This document shows, piece by piece, positions 1 through 5,782 of a DNA stretch of 7,148 bases (positions are counted from its first letter, which is position 1; every line of letters starts with the position of its first letter). This stretch comes from JBGTLW01 sp041743835. GTDB taxonomy: Bacteria > Planctomycetota > Phycisphaerae > Phycisphaerales > Phycisphaeraceae. The notes beneath the pieces are model-generated. The model ran no database searches, had not been told where the DNA came from, and saw only the letters and a list, made by a program, of their open reading frames with translations. Both the position numbers and the translations under genes were made by a program. The DNA lies in NCBI GenBank assembly GCA_041743835.1, contig JBGTLW010000404.1, forward strand, positions 1 through 7,148. Direction: 5' to 3'.

Positions 1-638
1 ACCCCGACCGTCCCGCGCGGCCGCTGGCGTCCATCTCCGGCCCCACCGTCGCGCACGAGCTCGCGCGCTGCCTGCCAGCCACCGTCACCGCCGCGTCCGA
101 TGACGACGCATTCGCGCATCTACTCCAGGAAACATTCACCACGCACTGGTTCCGCGTGTACACCAGCCACGACCTCTTGGGTGTCGAGTTGGCGGGCGCG
201 TTGAAGAACGTCATCGCCCTGGCAGCGGGCATCCTCGACGGCCTGCAGGCGGGCAACAACGCCAAGTCCGCCCTGCTCGCGCGTGGCCTGGCCGAGATCA
301 CCCGCCTCGGAACCGCGATGGGCGCAAACGCGGAAACCTTCTTCGGGCTCACAGGCGTAGGCGACCTCGCCACCACCTGCTTCAGCCCCACAGGCCGAAA
401 CCGCACCGCGGGCGAGATGCTCGGACGGGGCAAGAAACTCCAGGAGGTGCTGGAAGAAATCCCCGGCGTGGTCGAGGGCGTACCCACCACACGCTCGGTC
501 GTCGCGCTGGCGGAAAAATACAAAGTCGAGATGCCCATCACCCAGACCGTCAACCAGGTGCTCTTTGCCAACCTCGACCCGCTCGACGGCATCAGCCAAC
601 TCATGTCACGCGCCAGCAAGCCCGAACGCATCGGGTGA
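1..638 (+). CDS. gpsA: NAD(P)H-dependent glycerol-3-phosphate dehydrogenase, C-terminal part (5' end outside window)
   Basis: GpsA reduces dihydroxyacetone phosphate to sn-glycerol-3-phosphate in the cytoplasm, the entry step of phospholipid synthesis. The reading frame is open from base 3 to a TGA at 636-638 and gives 211 residues, about two thirds of the usual ~330. Most of the N-terminal Rossmann NAD(P)-binding domain is therefore missing to the left. Visible family motifs, in local numbering, are the GPTVAHE segment near residue 13 (family GPSFAxE), GALKN near residue 65 with the conserved catalytic lysine (codon 204-206), GVGDLATTC near residue 118 followed by the TGRNRTAG segment, and the late VVEGVPTTRSV and MPITQTVNQVLF segments. 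The end matches the normal C-terminus of the family, so the gene looks intact apart from the window edge. The next gene lies 161 bp downstream on the same strand behind a hairpin region, so I do not assume an operon. Confidence 0.95.
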   Translation, partial: PDRPARPLASISGPTVAHELARCLPATVTAASDDDAFAHLLQETFTTHWFRVYTSHDLLGVELAGALKNVIALAAGILDGLQAGNNAKSALLARGLAEITRLGTAMGANAETFFGLTGVGDLATTCFSPTGRNRTAGEMLGRGKKLQEVLEEIPGVVEGVPTTRSVVALAEKYKVEMPITQTVNQVLFANLDPLDGISQLMSRASKPERIG

Positions 639-684
639 CCGAACGCTGTCAGTTTTGACGCCCGAGCATGGCGTGTTGACAGAG

Positions 685-725
685 CCGCCGCGTCCCCGCG
701 GCGGTCCGCCTCGGGCACGAGGCGG
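685..725. terminator. Two tandem GC-rich hairpins after gpsA (possible terminator or attenuator-like structure)
   Basis: Two perfect 8-bp stems, each with a 4-base loop, are separated by one base. The first is CCGCCGCG-TCCC-CGCGGCGG (685-704) and the second is CCGCCTCG-GGCA-CGAGGCGG (706-725). A competing outer pairing, GAGCCGCC (682-689) with GGCGGCTC (721-728), would exclude both inner hairpins. No T-run follows, so this is not a canonical Rho-independent terminator. It lies 47 bp after the gpsA stop and 74 bp before the PHP gene. A role in ending gpsA transcription or stabilising its 3' end is an inference from position. Confidence 0.45.
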
Positions 726-754
726 CTCGGATGGACAGTGCGCCAAATCTTGCC

Positions 755-771
755 TTGTGATTCATATCACG
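755..771. promoter_or_regulatory. Crp/FNR-family-like palindromic operator candidate upstream of the PHP gene
   Basis: The sequence TTGTGATTCATATCACG contains GTGAT-N4-ATCAC, or read differently TGTGA-N6-TCACG. This matches the Crp/FNR superfamily half-site pattern TGTGA-N6-TCACA at nine of ten positions. Its centre is 36-37 bp upstream of the PHP gene ATG. It is one of the few AT-richer patches in a GC-rich spacer, which makes a chance match less likely. A -10-like TATCAT lies at 788-793, only 6 bp before the ATG. No regulator gene is in the window, so which protein binds, if any, is unknown. Confidence 0.4.
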
Positions 772-799
772 CCCCGCCCGTTGCTCCTATCATCCGGCG

Positions 800-1786
800 A
801 TGCTGTTCTGTGACCTGCACACACACTCCACCGCGTCGGATGGCACGGATCGCCCCGAGCACCTGCCGCTGCTTGCCCGCGATGCCGGGCTTAGCGCGTT
901 CGCGCTGACCGATCACGACACCACCGCGGGCCTCCCCGCCGCCGCAGCCGCGGCTGTGAAAGTGGGCATTGATTTTGTGCCGGGCATCGAGCTTTCAGCC
1001 GACCCCGACCTGCTGCGCACCGGCTCGTCCCGTGGCACGCTGCACATCCTGGGCTACTTCATCCGCCACGACGACCCGAGCCTCGCGGCCATCCAGCATC
1101 AGCTCCGCGAGGCCCGCGCCCAACGCAACCCGCAGATGATCGCCCGGCTCAACGAACTCGGCGTCAAGATCACCTACGAGCAGGTGCTCGAAGAAGCCGC
1201 GAAAGGCCGACCCGCAAGCCAGCGCAGCGCGCCGCAGTCGAGCCATGACGCGGCGGATCGTCCCGGCGTCGCGGGTCTGTCGGCGGGTGGTTCCGGGGGT
1301 GGTTCCGGGGGTGGTTCCGGGGGTGGTTCCGGGGGGGTCGTGGGTCGGCCGCACATCGCGCAGGTGATGGTGAGCAAGGGGTACGTCAAGACAATCCACG
1401 AGGCTTTCACGCGGTATCTCGGCGTGAACGGCGCGGCGTACATCCGCAAGGACCGGCTAAGTGCCGCCGACGCGATCCAGGCCATCCACCGCGCCGGCGG
1501 GTTGGCGTGCTTCGCTCACCCCGTGCAGTTGGGATTGCCGGAGCCCGACGCGTATGCCCTGGCCGTGCGCCTGCTCAAGGACCTGGGGCTGGACGCGATC
1601 GAGACGCGACACCCCGACTTAAACCCAGCCGACACCAAGCGCTTTGTCGCGCTCGCGCAGCGTTACGGCCTGCTCGTCTCCGGCGGAAGCGACTACCACG
1701 GCTCGCGCAAATCCACCACGCTGGGCAGCCAGCAAATCGAACGCGAGGTGTATGAAACCCTCCGCGAAGCGGCGGCCGCAAGGTGA
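800..1786 (+). CDS. PHP-domain phosphoesterase of the TrpH/YciV type, with an in-frame Gly/Ser repeat insertion
   Basis: This is a predicted metal-dependent phosphoesterase of 328 residues. Characterised relatives (TrpH/YciV, 3',5'-nucleotide bisphosphate phosphatases) hydrolyse nucleoside bisphosphates or short 5'-phosphorylated oligonucleotides; the exact substrate here is inferred. PHP metal ligands are in place: DLHTHS (H7, H9), TDHD (residues 37-40), GIEL (E64), LHILGY (H82), GRPHI (H185), FAHP (H240), the IETRHPD segment around E268-H271, and GSDYHG (D298, H300). The protein is roughly 40 residues longer than typical relatives. The excess falls between EEAAKGRP (about 138) and VVGRPHI (180): a low-complexity Ala/Ser/Gln stretch followed by four GSGG units (164-179), encoded by a 12-bp DNA repeat. 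The ATG at 800 starts directly before the first metal motif, as usual. No Shine-Dalgarno is visible, and TATCAT at 788-793 would place a transcript start at or near the ATG, so a leaderless mRNA is possible. The gene converges on the methyltransferase gene with a 20-bp gap. Confidence 0.9.
   Translation: MLFCDLHTHSTASDGTDRPEHLPLLARDAGLSAFALTDHDTTAGLPAAAAAAVKVGIDFVPGIELSADPDLLRTGSSRGTLHILGYFIRHDDPSLAAIQHQLREARAQRNPQMIARLNELGVKITYEQVLEEAAKGRPASQRSAPQSSHDAADRPGVAGLSAGGSGGGSGGGSGGGSGGVVGRPHIAQVMVSKGYVKTIHEAFTRYLGVNGAAYIRKDRLSAADAIQAIHRAGGLACFAHPVQLGLPEPDAYALAVRLLKDLGLDAIETRHPDLNPADTKRFVALAQRYGLLVSGGSDYHGSRKSTTLGSQQIEREVYETLREAAAAR
1289..1336 (+). repeat. Four tandem 12-bp G-rich repeats inside the PHP coding region
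   Basis: The unit GGTTCCGGGGGT begins at 1289, 1301, 1313 and 1325; the last copy ends in G instead of T. TTCC recurs at 1291, 1303, 1315 and 1327, an exact period of 12. It is translated as GSGG four times and leads straight into the conserved VVGRPHI motif of the PHP domain. The core TTCCGGGGG is the same as in the non-coding arrays at 5728-5782 and 6752-6779. The four G-tracts (at least 5 G each, 7-base spacers) also fit a G-quadruplex pattern on the coding strand. Confidence 0.9.
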
Positions 1787-1806
1787 AACAACCCGAGACG
1801 ATACGG

Positions 1807-2406
1807 TCAGGCGCGTCGCGGGCGGATCAACGCGAGGTGTTCGAGATTCTTCCCCTTGCCGCCGCGGACGCTGGATTGCACCAGGCCGAGCACCTCAACA
1901 CCAAGGCCCGGCAGCACATGGTCGGCCACGCGCAACGACTCGGCGTCGGCCTCGTCTTCGGTCATGCGGTGTGTGCCCGATTCGTAGTGCGGCTTGATGA
2001 GGGTGATGATCCCGGGCAGCACGCCGTCGTCCGGCCGACGCGGGCGGAGCCAACGCAGGGCTGCGGGCACCGCTTTCTCCTGCCGCGTCCACCCCAGGTC
2101 CACCGCCACCAGGTCACAGCCGCCGCGCTCAACCGCGTCGGGGTGCGGGTCGGCGTGGACGGCATAGGTGCGCTCCATGACCGTAACGCGGGGGTCTTGC
2201 CGTAGCCGCCACGCGAGCTCGCCATAGGCTGTGTCCACCGCAAACACCCGCGCTGCGCCACGCTGGAGCAGGCAGTCTGTGAAGCCCCCGGTGGAGCAGC
2301 CAAGGTCGGCGCAGACCCTGCCCGTGACATCGAGGGCAAACGCATCGAGCGCCGCTTCGAGCTTGAGTCCGCCGCGCGAGACGTAGGGGCAATCGGGGTC
2401 GGGCAT
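1807..2406 (-). CDS. TlyA/FtsJ-like SAM-dependent methyltransferase without S4 domain
   Basis: This 199-residue protein is similar to the methyltransferase part of the TlyA family (2'-O-methyltransferases acting on ribosomal RNA, also annotated as hemolysin A). It begins YVSRGGLKLEAALDAF (8-23), the usual start of the TlyA catalytic domain. The SAM-binding DLGCSTGGFTDCLL follows at 34-47, then AVDTAYGEL (57-64), DPRVTVMERT (71-80), AVDLGWT (101-107), TLIKPHYE (135-142) and GGKGKNLEHL (182-191). Candidate FtsJ-type K-D-K-E residues are K15, D103, K138 and E189. The ~60-residue S4 RNA-binding domain found in most TlyA proteins (about 270 residues) is absent. The in-frame codons between this ATG and the upstream gene contain no S4-like sequence. 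The middle (TRQEKAVPAALRWL) departs from the usual DVSFISL region. No Shine-Dalgarno precedes the ATG. RNA as substrate is inferred from family membership. Confidence 0.8.
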   Translation of the reverse strand: MPDPDCPYVSRGGLKLEAALDAFALDVTGRVCADLGCSTGGFTDCLLQRGAARVFAVDTAYGELAWRLRQDPRVTVMERTYAVHADPHPDAVERGGCDLVAVDLGWTRQEKAVPAALRWLRPRRPDDGVLPGIITLIKPHYESGTHRMTEDEADAESLRVADHVLPGLGVEVLGLVQSSVRGGKGKNLEHLALIRPRRA

Positions 2407-2425
2407 CGGGGTCGTGCTGATGATA

Positions 2426-2439
2426 CGTCGGGCCCGACG
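2426..2439. promoter_or_regulatory. Perfect 14-bp palindrome upstream of the methyltransferase gene
   Basis: CGTCGGGCCCGACG is its own reverse complement over all 14 bases. It lies 20 bp upstream of the methyltransferase ATG and 38 bp past the stop of the upstream membrane-protein gene. It could be an operator for a dimeric regulator or, in RNA, a stem with little or no loop. GC-rich DNA yields such palindromes by chance more often than balanced DNA, so the functional claim is weak. Confidence 0.3.
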
Positions 2440-2477
2440 CGACGGGGCGCTGTGTCCGCCATTACCGTAAGCCCCGC

Positions 2478-4958
2478 CTACGGCAGCACGATGATGCCTT
2501 TGGGTGTTTGGCCGGTTTCAAAGAAATACCACACGCCGACGATGGCCCACAGCAGACCCGCCGACAGTTCGCCCGCGATGATGCCAACCATCACGGGCTT
2601 GAGCCGTTGATAGCCCCCGATCCCCGCCACGCTGATGGCTGCGGATTTAATCGCCCAGCCCAGGAAGAACGAGAACCCGAACAGCCTGATCGCCCATGTG
2701 CCCCAGACCAGGAAGATCACCGGGTGCAGGGGCCAGTTTGGGATGCGCATGCGTGCCAACGCACAGCCAATGACCAGCACCATCCCCAGGATGAGCCAGG
2801 GCACCGTGCCGTGCGTCGGGCGGACAACCCCCAGCCGACTTAACCCGCTCACCGCGATGGATTCTTGCAGCGTGCCACGGTCGCGGGCCTCGACCAGCAG
2901 CGGCAGGCCATCGCGGAACATCGAGGTCGGGGCGCGCTCGCGCGCGTAAGCGTCCGGCCCTAGCACGGTGTGTTGCGATTGCAGGCTGATCGTGACAAAA
3001 CCCGCGAGCACGATCGACGCCAGCAGCACTGCAGCGAGCAGCGCCGCCACCTTGCCGATCACCTGCCTGCGTTCGGCTTGCTGGGCCATCTCCAGGCCCG
3101 TGGCGATGAAAGGCATGACCGCCTCGCGCGGGTCGCCCAGCATGAGAAAGCCCGCGAACGCCAGCACCGCGAAGCCCGTGGGCCCGATCGCCTCATACCC
3201 CAGCAGGCCGACAAGCACGGCCGCGGGCATGAAAGGCCCCGACATCAAAAATGCACCCGTCTCGCACACCACCCGGCTAAACACCACCAGCACCATCAGA
3301 CACACCGCGACAAGCGCGACAGCCAGGAGCCAGTCCAGCCCGCTAAGGGTCAGCAGTGCAACCAGCCCCACCACCGCCACCGGGAGCAGCCGTGCGCACC
3401 AGATCGCTGAGACCGGCGGCGCGGCGTCATTGCGTGGGCTCCCCGGTATCAGGGCCGCACGCGTCACGTCCATGTAGTACCGTCGGCCGATGTACAGGAT
3501 GACGCCCATCATCGCGAGGTACGAGCCAAGCCGAAGCGCGTTGGTGTGGTTCGGCGAGAACTTTTCGTAGGGCATCATGACGCCCCACGGCAGAAGCAGC
3601 GCCCCGAACACCAGCCACAGCACCACCGATATCCCGAGGCTGAAAGACACCGCACGCGGCAGGAAGTAGGCAAAGCCCACCACCGTGAAGTAGAGCTGCG
3701 GATGAAACACCGCTTCATGCTGCGCTATTTTCGAGACGCCCGGGAACAGCTTGAGCATCGGTGTGAAATTGAATTTCAGCGGGATGTCGGGGAAAGCGGG
3801 GAACCAAACGTGTAACCCATTGACCAGATGGATCCCAAAGACCAGCCCCATCGCGATCCAGAACATTGGCGAAGTCGCCACGGTGGGGAGCAGCCGGTGC
3901 TCCTCGCGCGCGGTCACCTCGCGCAGGAATCGGGGGATCGGGTAGGCCAGCAACTCCCGGCGGGACCACTGGGGGTGGACGATGACCGCGATGAGCAGGG
4001 AACACAGCCCCAGCCCAAACGCGATCGCTGTCCAGAGGCTGAGGCTCGGCAGCAGGCCACGCCACGGCACCAGGCGCGGGTCGGGAAACCCGGTCTTGTC
4101 CTGCACACCCAGCACCAGCGCTTCGACCGCCGGGTCGGAGGGGTCGCCTTGGCCAGCGAACAACGGCCCGCCACGCGGGCGCGGCAGCACAAGGTCGGGC
4201 ATGGCTGTATCAAGCAGCGCACGATTGACGACCAGAATCTCGTGATGGGTGAGCGCTCGGCTGTCACGCTCCACCAGCAGGTTCGCCGCCTCACCCGGGA
4301 GTGCGTCCCGCTCGGGCATGACCCCCGGCCCCAAGCCACCCAGTTCCTCGGCCAACGCCGGCGACGCTAACGCCACATTCACCGCAGTCACGAGGCCGGG
4401 CACGGCGGTCGGGGGCAGTGTGTCCAGGGCCGCAGCCTCGGCAATCGCGGCCCGCCCCGCATCATGGGTGTGCAGCCAGAGTTGCCGGGCGAATGCCGCC
4501 TTCGCATCATCGGGCTGGTCTGGCGTGGTCGCGCGATCGGCTATCTGTTTGCTCAGCGCGTGCCAGTCCCACACCTGCCCCGGCGCCACCTCGGGCGAGC
4601 CGTCGGGCACATAGGACATCATCCCCTGAGCCCGCCACGCCGGGTTGAGGGCGTAGTACCGCGCGGGCGTGGTGACGAAGGCCCCGGTGTATCGCCAGAA
4701 GTTCGACCCCGGCCAGGGGCAGGCCGCGAGCCCGATCGCCGCGATGATGAGCAACTCGCCCGCGCGCAAGGGCTTGAGCCTGACAAGCCCAAGCAGCGGG
4801 TTGAGCCCCAGCGCCATCAGCAGCAATAGGCCGAACAAGCTGATCGGCAGAAAGCTGCCGACGAACTGGGTCTGGCGGATGACCCCATCGTTAAAGAATG
4901 TGAACGAGGCGATGAAGCCCGCCAGCAGGATACCAATGATGATCGCGCGAAACGTCAT
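2478..4958 (-). CDS. Large polytopic membrane protein, DUF6785/DUF6784 type, function unknown
   Basis: This 826-residue integral membrane protein resembles the uncharacterised DUF6785 (N-terminal) plus DUF6784 (C-terminal) proteins common in Planctomycetota and related phyla; the family name is from memory. Hydrophobic segments are near residues 5-22, 33-57 and 67-82. A largely soluble stretch follows (about 85-300), then segments near 303-327, 364-385, 421-460, 476-492, 520-562, 574-608, 632-658, 718-735, 743-768 and 788-813, roughly 13-15 helices. Distinctive pieces are the ACPWPGSNFWRY segment (79-90), SRVVCETGAFLMSGP (561-575), NWPLHPVIFLVWG (741-753) and a C-terminal GGYQRLKPVMVGIIAGE region (781-797). 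A transport role is plausible from topology only; no transporter motif identifies a substrate. The ATG lies 34 bp after the DUF4190 gene stop, suggesting co-transcription. The upstream DNA is pyrimidine-rich on this strand with no Shine-Dalgarno. The gene looks intact. Confidence 0.75.
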   Translation of the reverse strand: MTFRAIIIGILLAGFIASFTFFNDGVIRQTQFVGSFLPISLFGLLLLMALGLNPLLGLVRLKPLRAGELLIIAAIGLAACPWPGSNFWRYTGAFVTTPARYYALNPAWRAQGMMSYVPDGSPEVAPGQVWDWHALSKQIADRATTPDQPDDAKAAFARQLWLHTHDAGRAAIAEAAALDTLPPTAVPGLVTAVNVALASPALAEELGGLGPGVMPERDALPGEAANLLVERDSRALTHHEILVVNRALLDTAMPDLVLPRPRGGPLFAGQGDPSDPAVEALVLGVQDKTGFPDPRLVPWRGLLPSLSLWTAIAFGLGLCSLLIAVIVHPQWSRRELLAYPIPRFLREVTAREEHRLLPTVATSPMFWIAMGLVFGIHLVNGLHVWFPAFPDIPLKFNFTPMLKLFPGVSKIAQHEAVFHPQLYFTVVGFAYFLPRAVSFSLGISVVLWLVFGALLLPWGVMMPYEKFSPNHTNALRLGSYLAMMGVILYIGRRYYMDVTRAALIPGSPRNDAAPPVSAIWCARLLPVAVVGLVALLTLSGLDWLLAVALVAVCLMVLVVFSRVVCETGAFLMSGPFMPAAVLVGLLGYEAIGPTGFAVLAFAGFLMLGDPREAVMPFIATGLEMAQQAERRQVIGKVAALLAAVLLASIVLAGFVTISLQSQHTVLGPDAYARERAPTSMFRDGLPLLVEARDRGTLQESIAVSGLSRLGVVRPTHGTVPWLILGMVLVIGCALARMRIPNWPLHPVIFLVWGTWAIRLFGFSFFLGWAIKSAAISVAGIGGYQRLKPVMVGIIAGELSAGLLWAIVGVWYFFETGQTPKGIIVLP

Positions 4959-4992
4959 GATGAAAGCAGAAGGGCAGCGGGTCTTCCACGCA

Positions 4993-5547
4993 TCATGGCG
5001 AACTCATGCTGGTCATCTGCGTGACGTCAAAAGTCTTGACGTAATCATCCGCCGTGCCCCACTGCTTGTCTTTGCCCGGCAGCGTGAGGTCGAAGGTGGT
5101 TGCACCGGTCGGTGTGTAACGTGGCGTGGTCCCCATGATCGGGGTGTAGCCCGCCAAGACCTGGTCGCCCTCGGCCTGGGTCGGCAGTGACCCGGTGCTG
5201 ACGTAGCTGGCGTGGATCTGCTGGGCGGCTGCCTCCGTCTCGACCATGTTTGCGACGGCATCGAACCCCATGATCGCACCTATGGTCGCCACAGCACCGC
5301 CTCCAAGGACCAGCACCACCAGCGCGGGCGGGATCAGGGCGACGATGCTGATGATGAGGCCCGCGATCGCCAGCCCGCGTGGGCTCTTGATCAGCCCCAG
5401 CAGGCTGAAGAGCAGGCCCAGCGGCGCGAGGATGCCGCAGGTGAGGAGTCCAAGGATCCCGCAGACAAACCCCGCGATGCCCAGGCCGTTGCTCGGGGGC
5501 GGTGCGATCTGCACATGGTTGACGCGGGTGGCGGGGTGCTGTGACAT
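4993..5547 (-). CDS. DUF4190-domain membrane protein with pseudopilin-like C-terminal tail
   Basis: This predicted membrane protein has 184 residues counted from the ATG at 5547. An in-frame ATG at 5631 would add 28 residues (MSDCAAAHTG onward), but MSQHPATRVNH is the better start: an AGGA lies 11 bases upstream, and a short polar Pro-containing leader before the membrane domain is typical. Residues 20-75 show the DUF4190 pattern: GLGIAGFVCGILGLL, a CGILAPLGLLFSLLGLI hairpin, then SPRGLAIAGLIISIVAL. A further hydrophobic stretch runs to about 94. The tail from about 100 (ETEAAAQQIHASY, then LPTQAEGDQVLAGY) ends in FDLTLPGKDKQWGTADDYVKTFDV. This resembles the C-terminal Asp/Gly loop of GspG-like major pseudopilins. 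The similarity is my reading of the motif, not a search result. Function unknown. The gene is 34 bp upstream of the large membrane-protein gene on the same strand. Confidence 0.7.
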   Translation of the reverse strand: MSQHPATRVNHVQIAPPPSNGLGIAGFVCGILGLLTCGILAPLGLLFSLLGLIKSPRGLAIAGLIISIVALIPPALVVLVLGGGAVATIGAIMGFDAVANMVETEAAAQQIHASYVSTGSLPTQAEGDQVLAGYTPIMGTTPRYTPTGATTFDLTLPGKDKQWGTADDYVKTFDVTQMTSMSSP

Positions 5548-5648
5548 GGCGGCATCGGTCCTAAGGGCGGTGGAGGATGCGCAGAGGATAATTCGGATTG
5601 CCCCGGTGTGCGCAGCAGCACAATCAGACACAGCCGCGACCGTCAGGG

Positions 5649-5686
5649 AGCGGTCGGGTCACCCGCGCTAGACTGAGGGGACCGCT
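5649..5686. other. Inverted repeat in the iscA-DUF4190 spacer
   Basis: AGCGGTC (5649-5655) pairs with GACCGCT (5680-5686) across 24 bases. Inside is a small secondary hairpin, CGGG-TCA-CCCG (5655-5665), which shares one base with the outer arm. It lies about 100 bp downstream of the iscA stop and about 100 bp upstream of the DUF4190 start, both on the - strand. It could terminate the isc transcript, but there is no U-tract on the - strand and the loop is long. The rest of the 235-bp spacer holds only the G-rich array at 5728-5782; I see no convincing promoter for the DUF4190 gene. Confidence 0.3.
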
Positions 5687-5727
5687 TCCTAACGGGCGCG
5701 GCTCTGATGTTAAGACCCCAAGGTGAG

Positions 5728-5782
5728 TTTCCGGGGGGAGCTTCCGGGGGGAACTTCCGGGGGAAACTTCCGGGGGGGGGGG
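5728..5782. repeat. Four tandem ~13-bp TTCCGGGGGG repeats abutting the iscA stop codon
   Basis: TTCC recurs at 5729, 5742, 5755 and 5768, an exact period of 13. Each is followed by a G-run (6, 6, 5 and 11 G) and a short A-rich or AGC spacer, unit roughly CTTCCGGGGGGAA. The final G11 run ends at 5782, directly against the iscA stop codon (5783-5785 on + coordinates). Each unit is partly self-complementary (TTCC with GGAA). The + strand has four G-tracts with 7-8 base spacers, so a G-quadruplex is possible on that strand. The isc transcript would carry the C-rich complement. The core matches the arrays at 1289-1336 and 6752-6779. Confidence 0.9.

Noticed and set aside
120..599. Long open frame on the - strand opposite gpsA
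   Set aside because: The + strand frame clearly encodes GpsA motifs; the antisense frame is open only because of GC-rich codon bias.
676..681. TTGACA as a -35 box for the PHP gene
   Set aside because: It is a perfect -35 hexamer, but at 16-18 bp downstream there is only GC-rich hairpin DNA and no -10-like sequence.
1289..1336. CRISPR-like array
   Set aside because: Units are 12 bp with no unique spacers and are translated as GSGG; not a CRISPR.
995..1485. Two - strand open frames opposite the PHP gene, with repeats such as TTPG or PPEP
   Set aside because: They mirror the 12-bp repeat on the other strand and overlap a well-supported PHP domain; no start signal or family match.
1783..2205. 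+ strand open frame opposite the methyltransferase gene
   Set aside because: The - strand carries SAM-binding and TlyA motifs; the + strand product has no recognisable feature.
2970..3477. Two + strand frames rich in His/Gln/Arg or Ser/Thr opposite the large membrane protein
   Set aside because: Composition is that of antisense GC-rich membrane-protein DNA; no domain, start site or Shine-Dalgarno.
5548..5631. 28-residue N-terminal extension of the DUF4190 protein from the ATG at 5631
   Set aside because: The extension has no family features, and the ATG at 5547 has an AGGA upstream and gives a typical DUF4190 start.
5772..5782. G11 run as a phase-variation switch for iscA
   Set aside because: The run lies after the stop codon on the iscA strand, so slippage would not change the reading frame.
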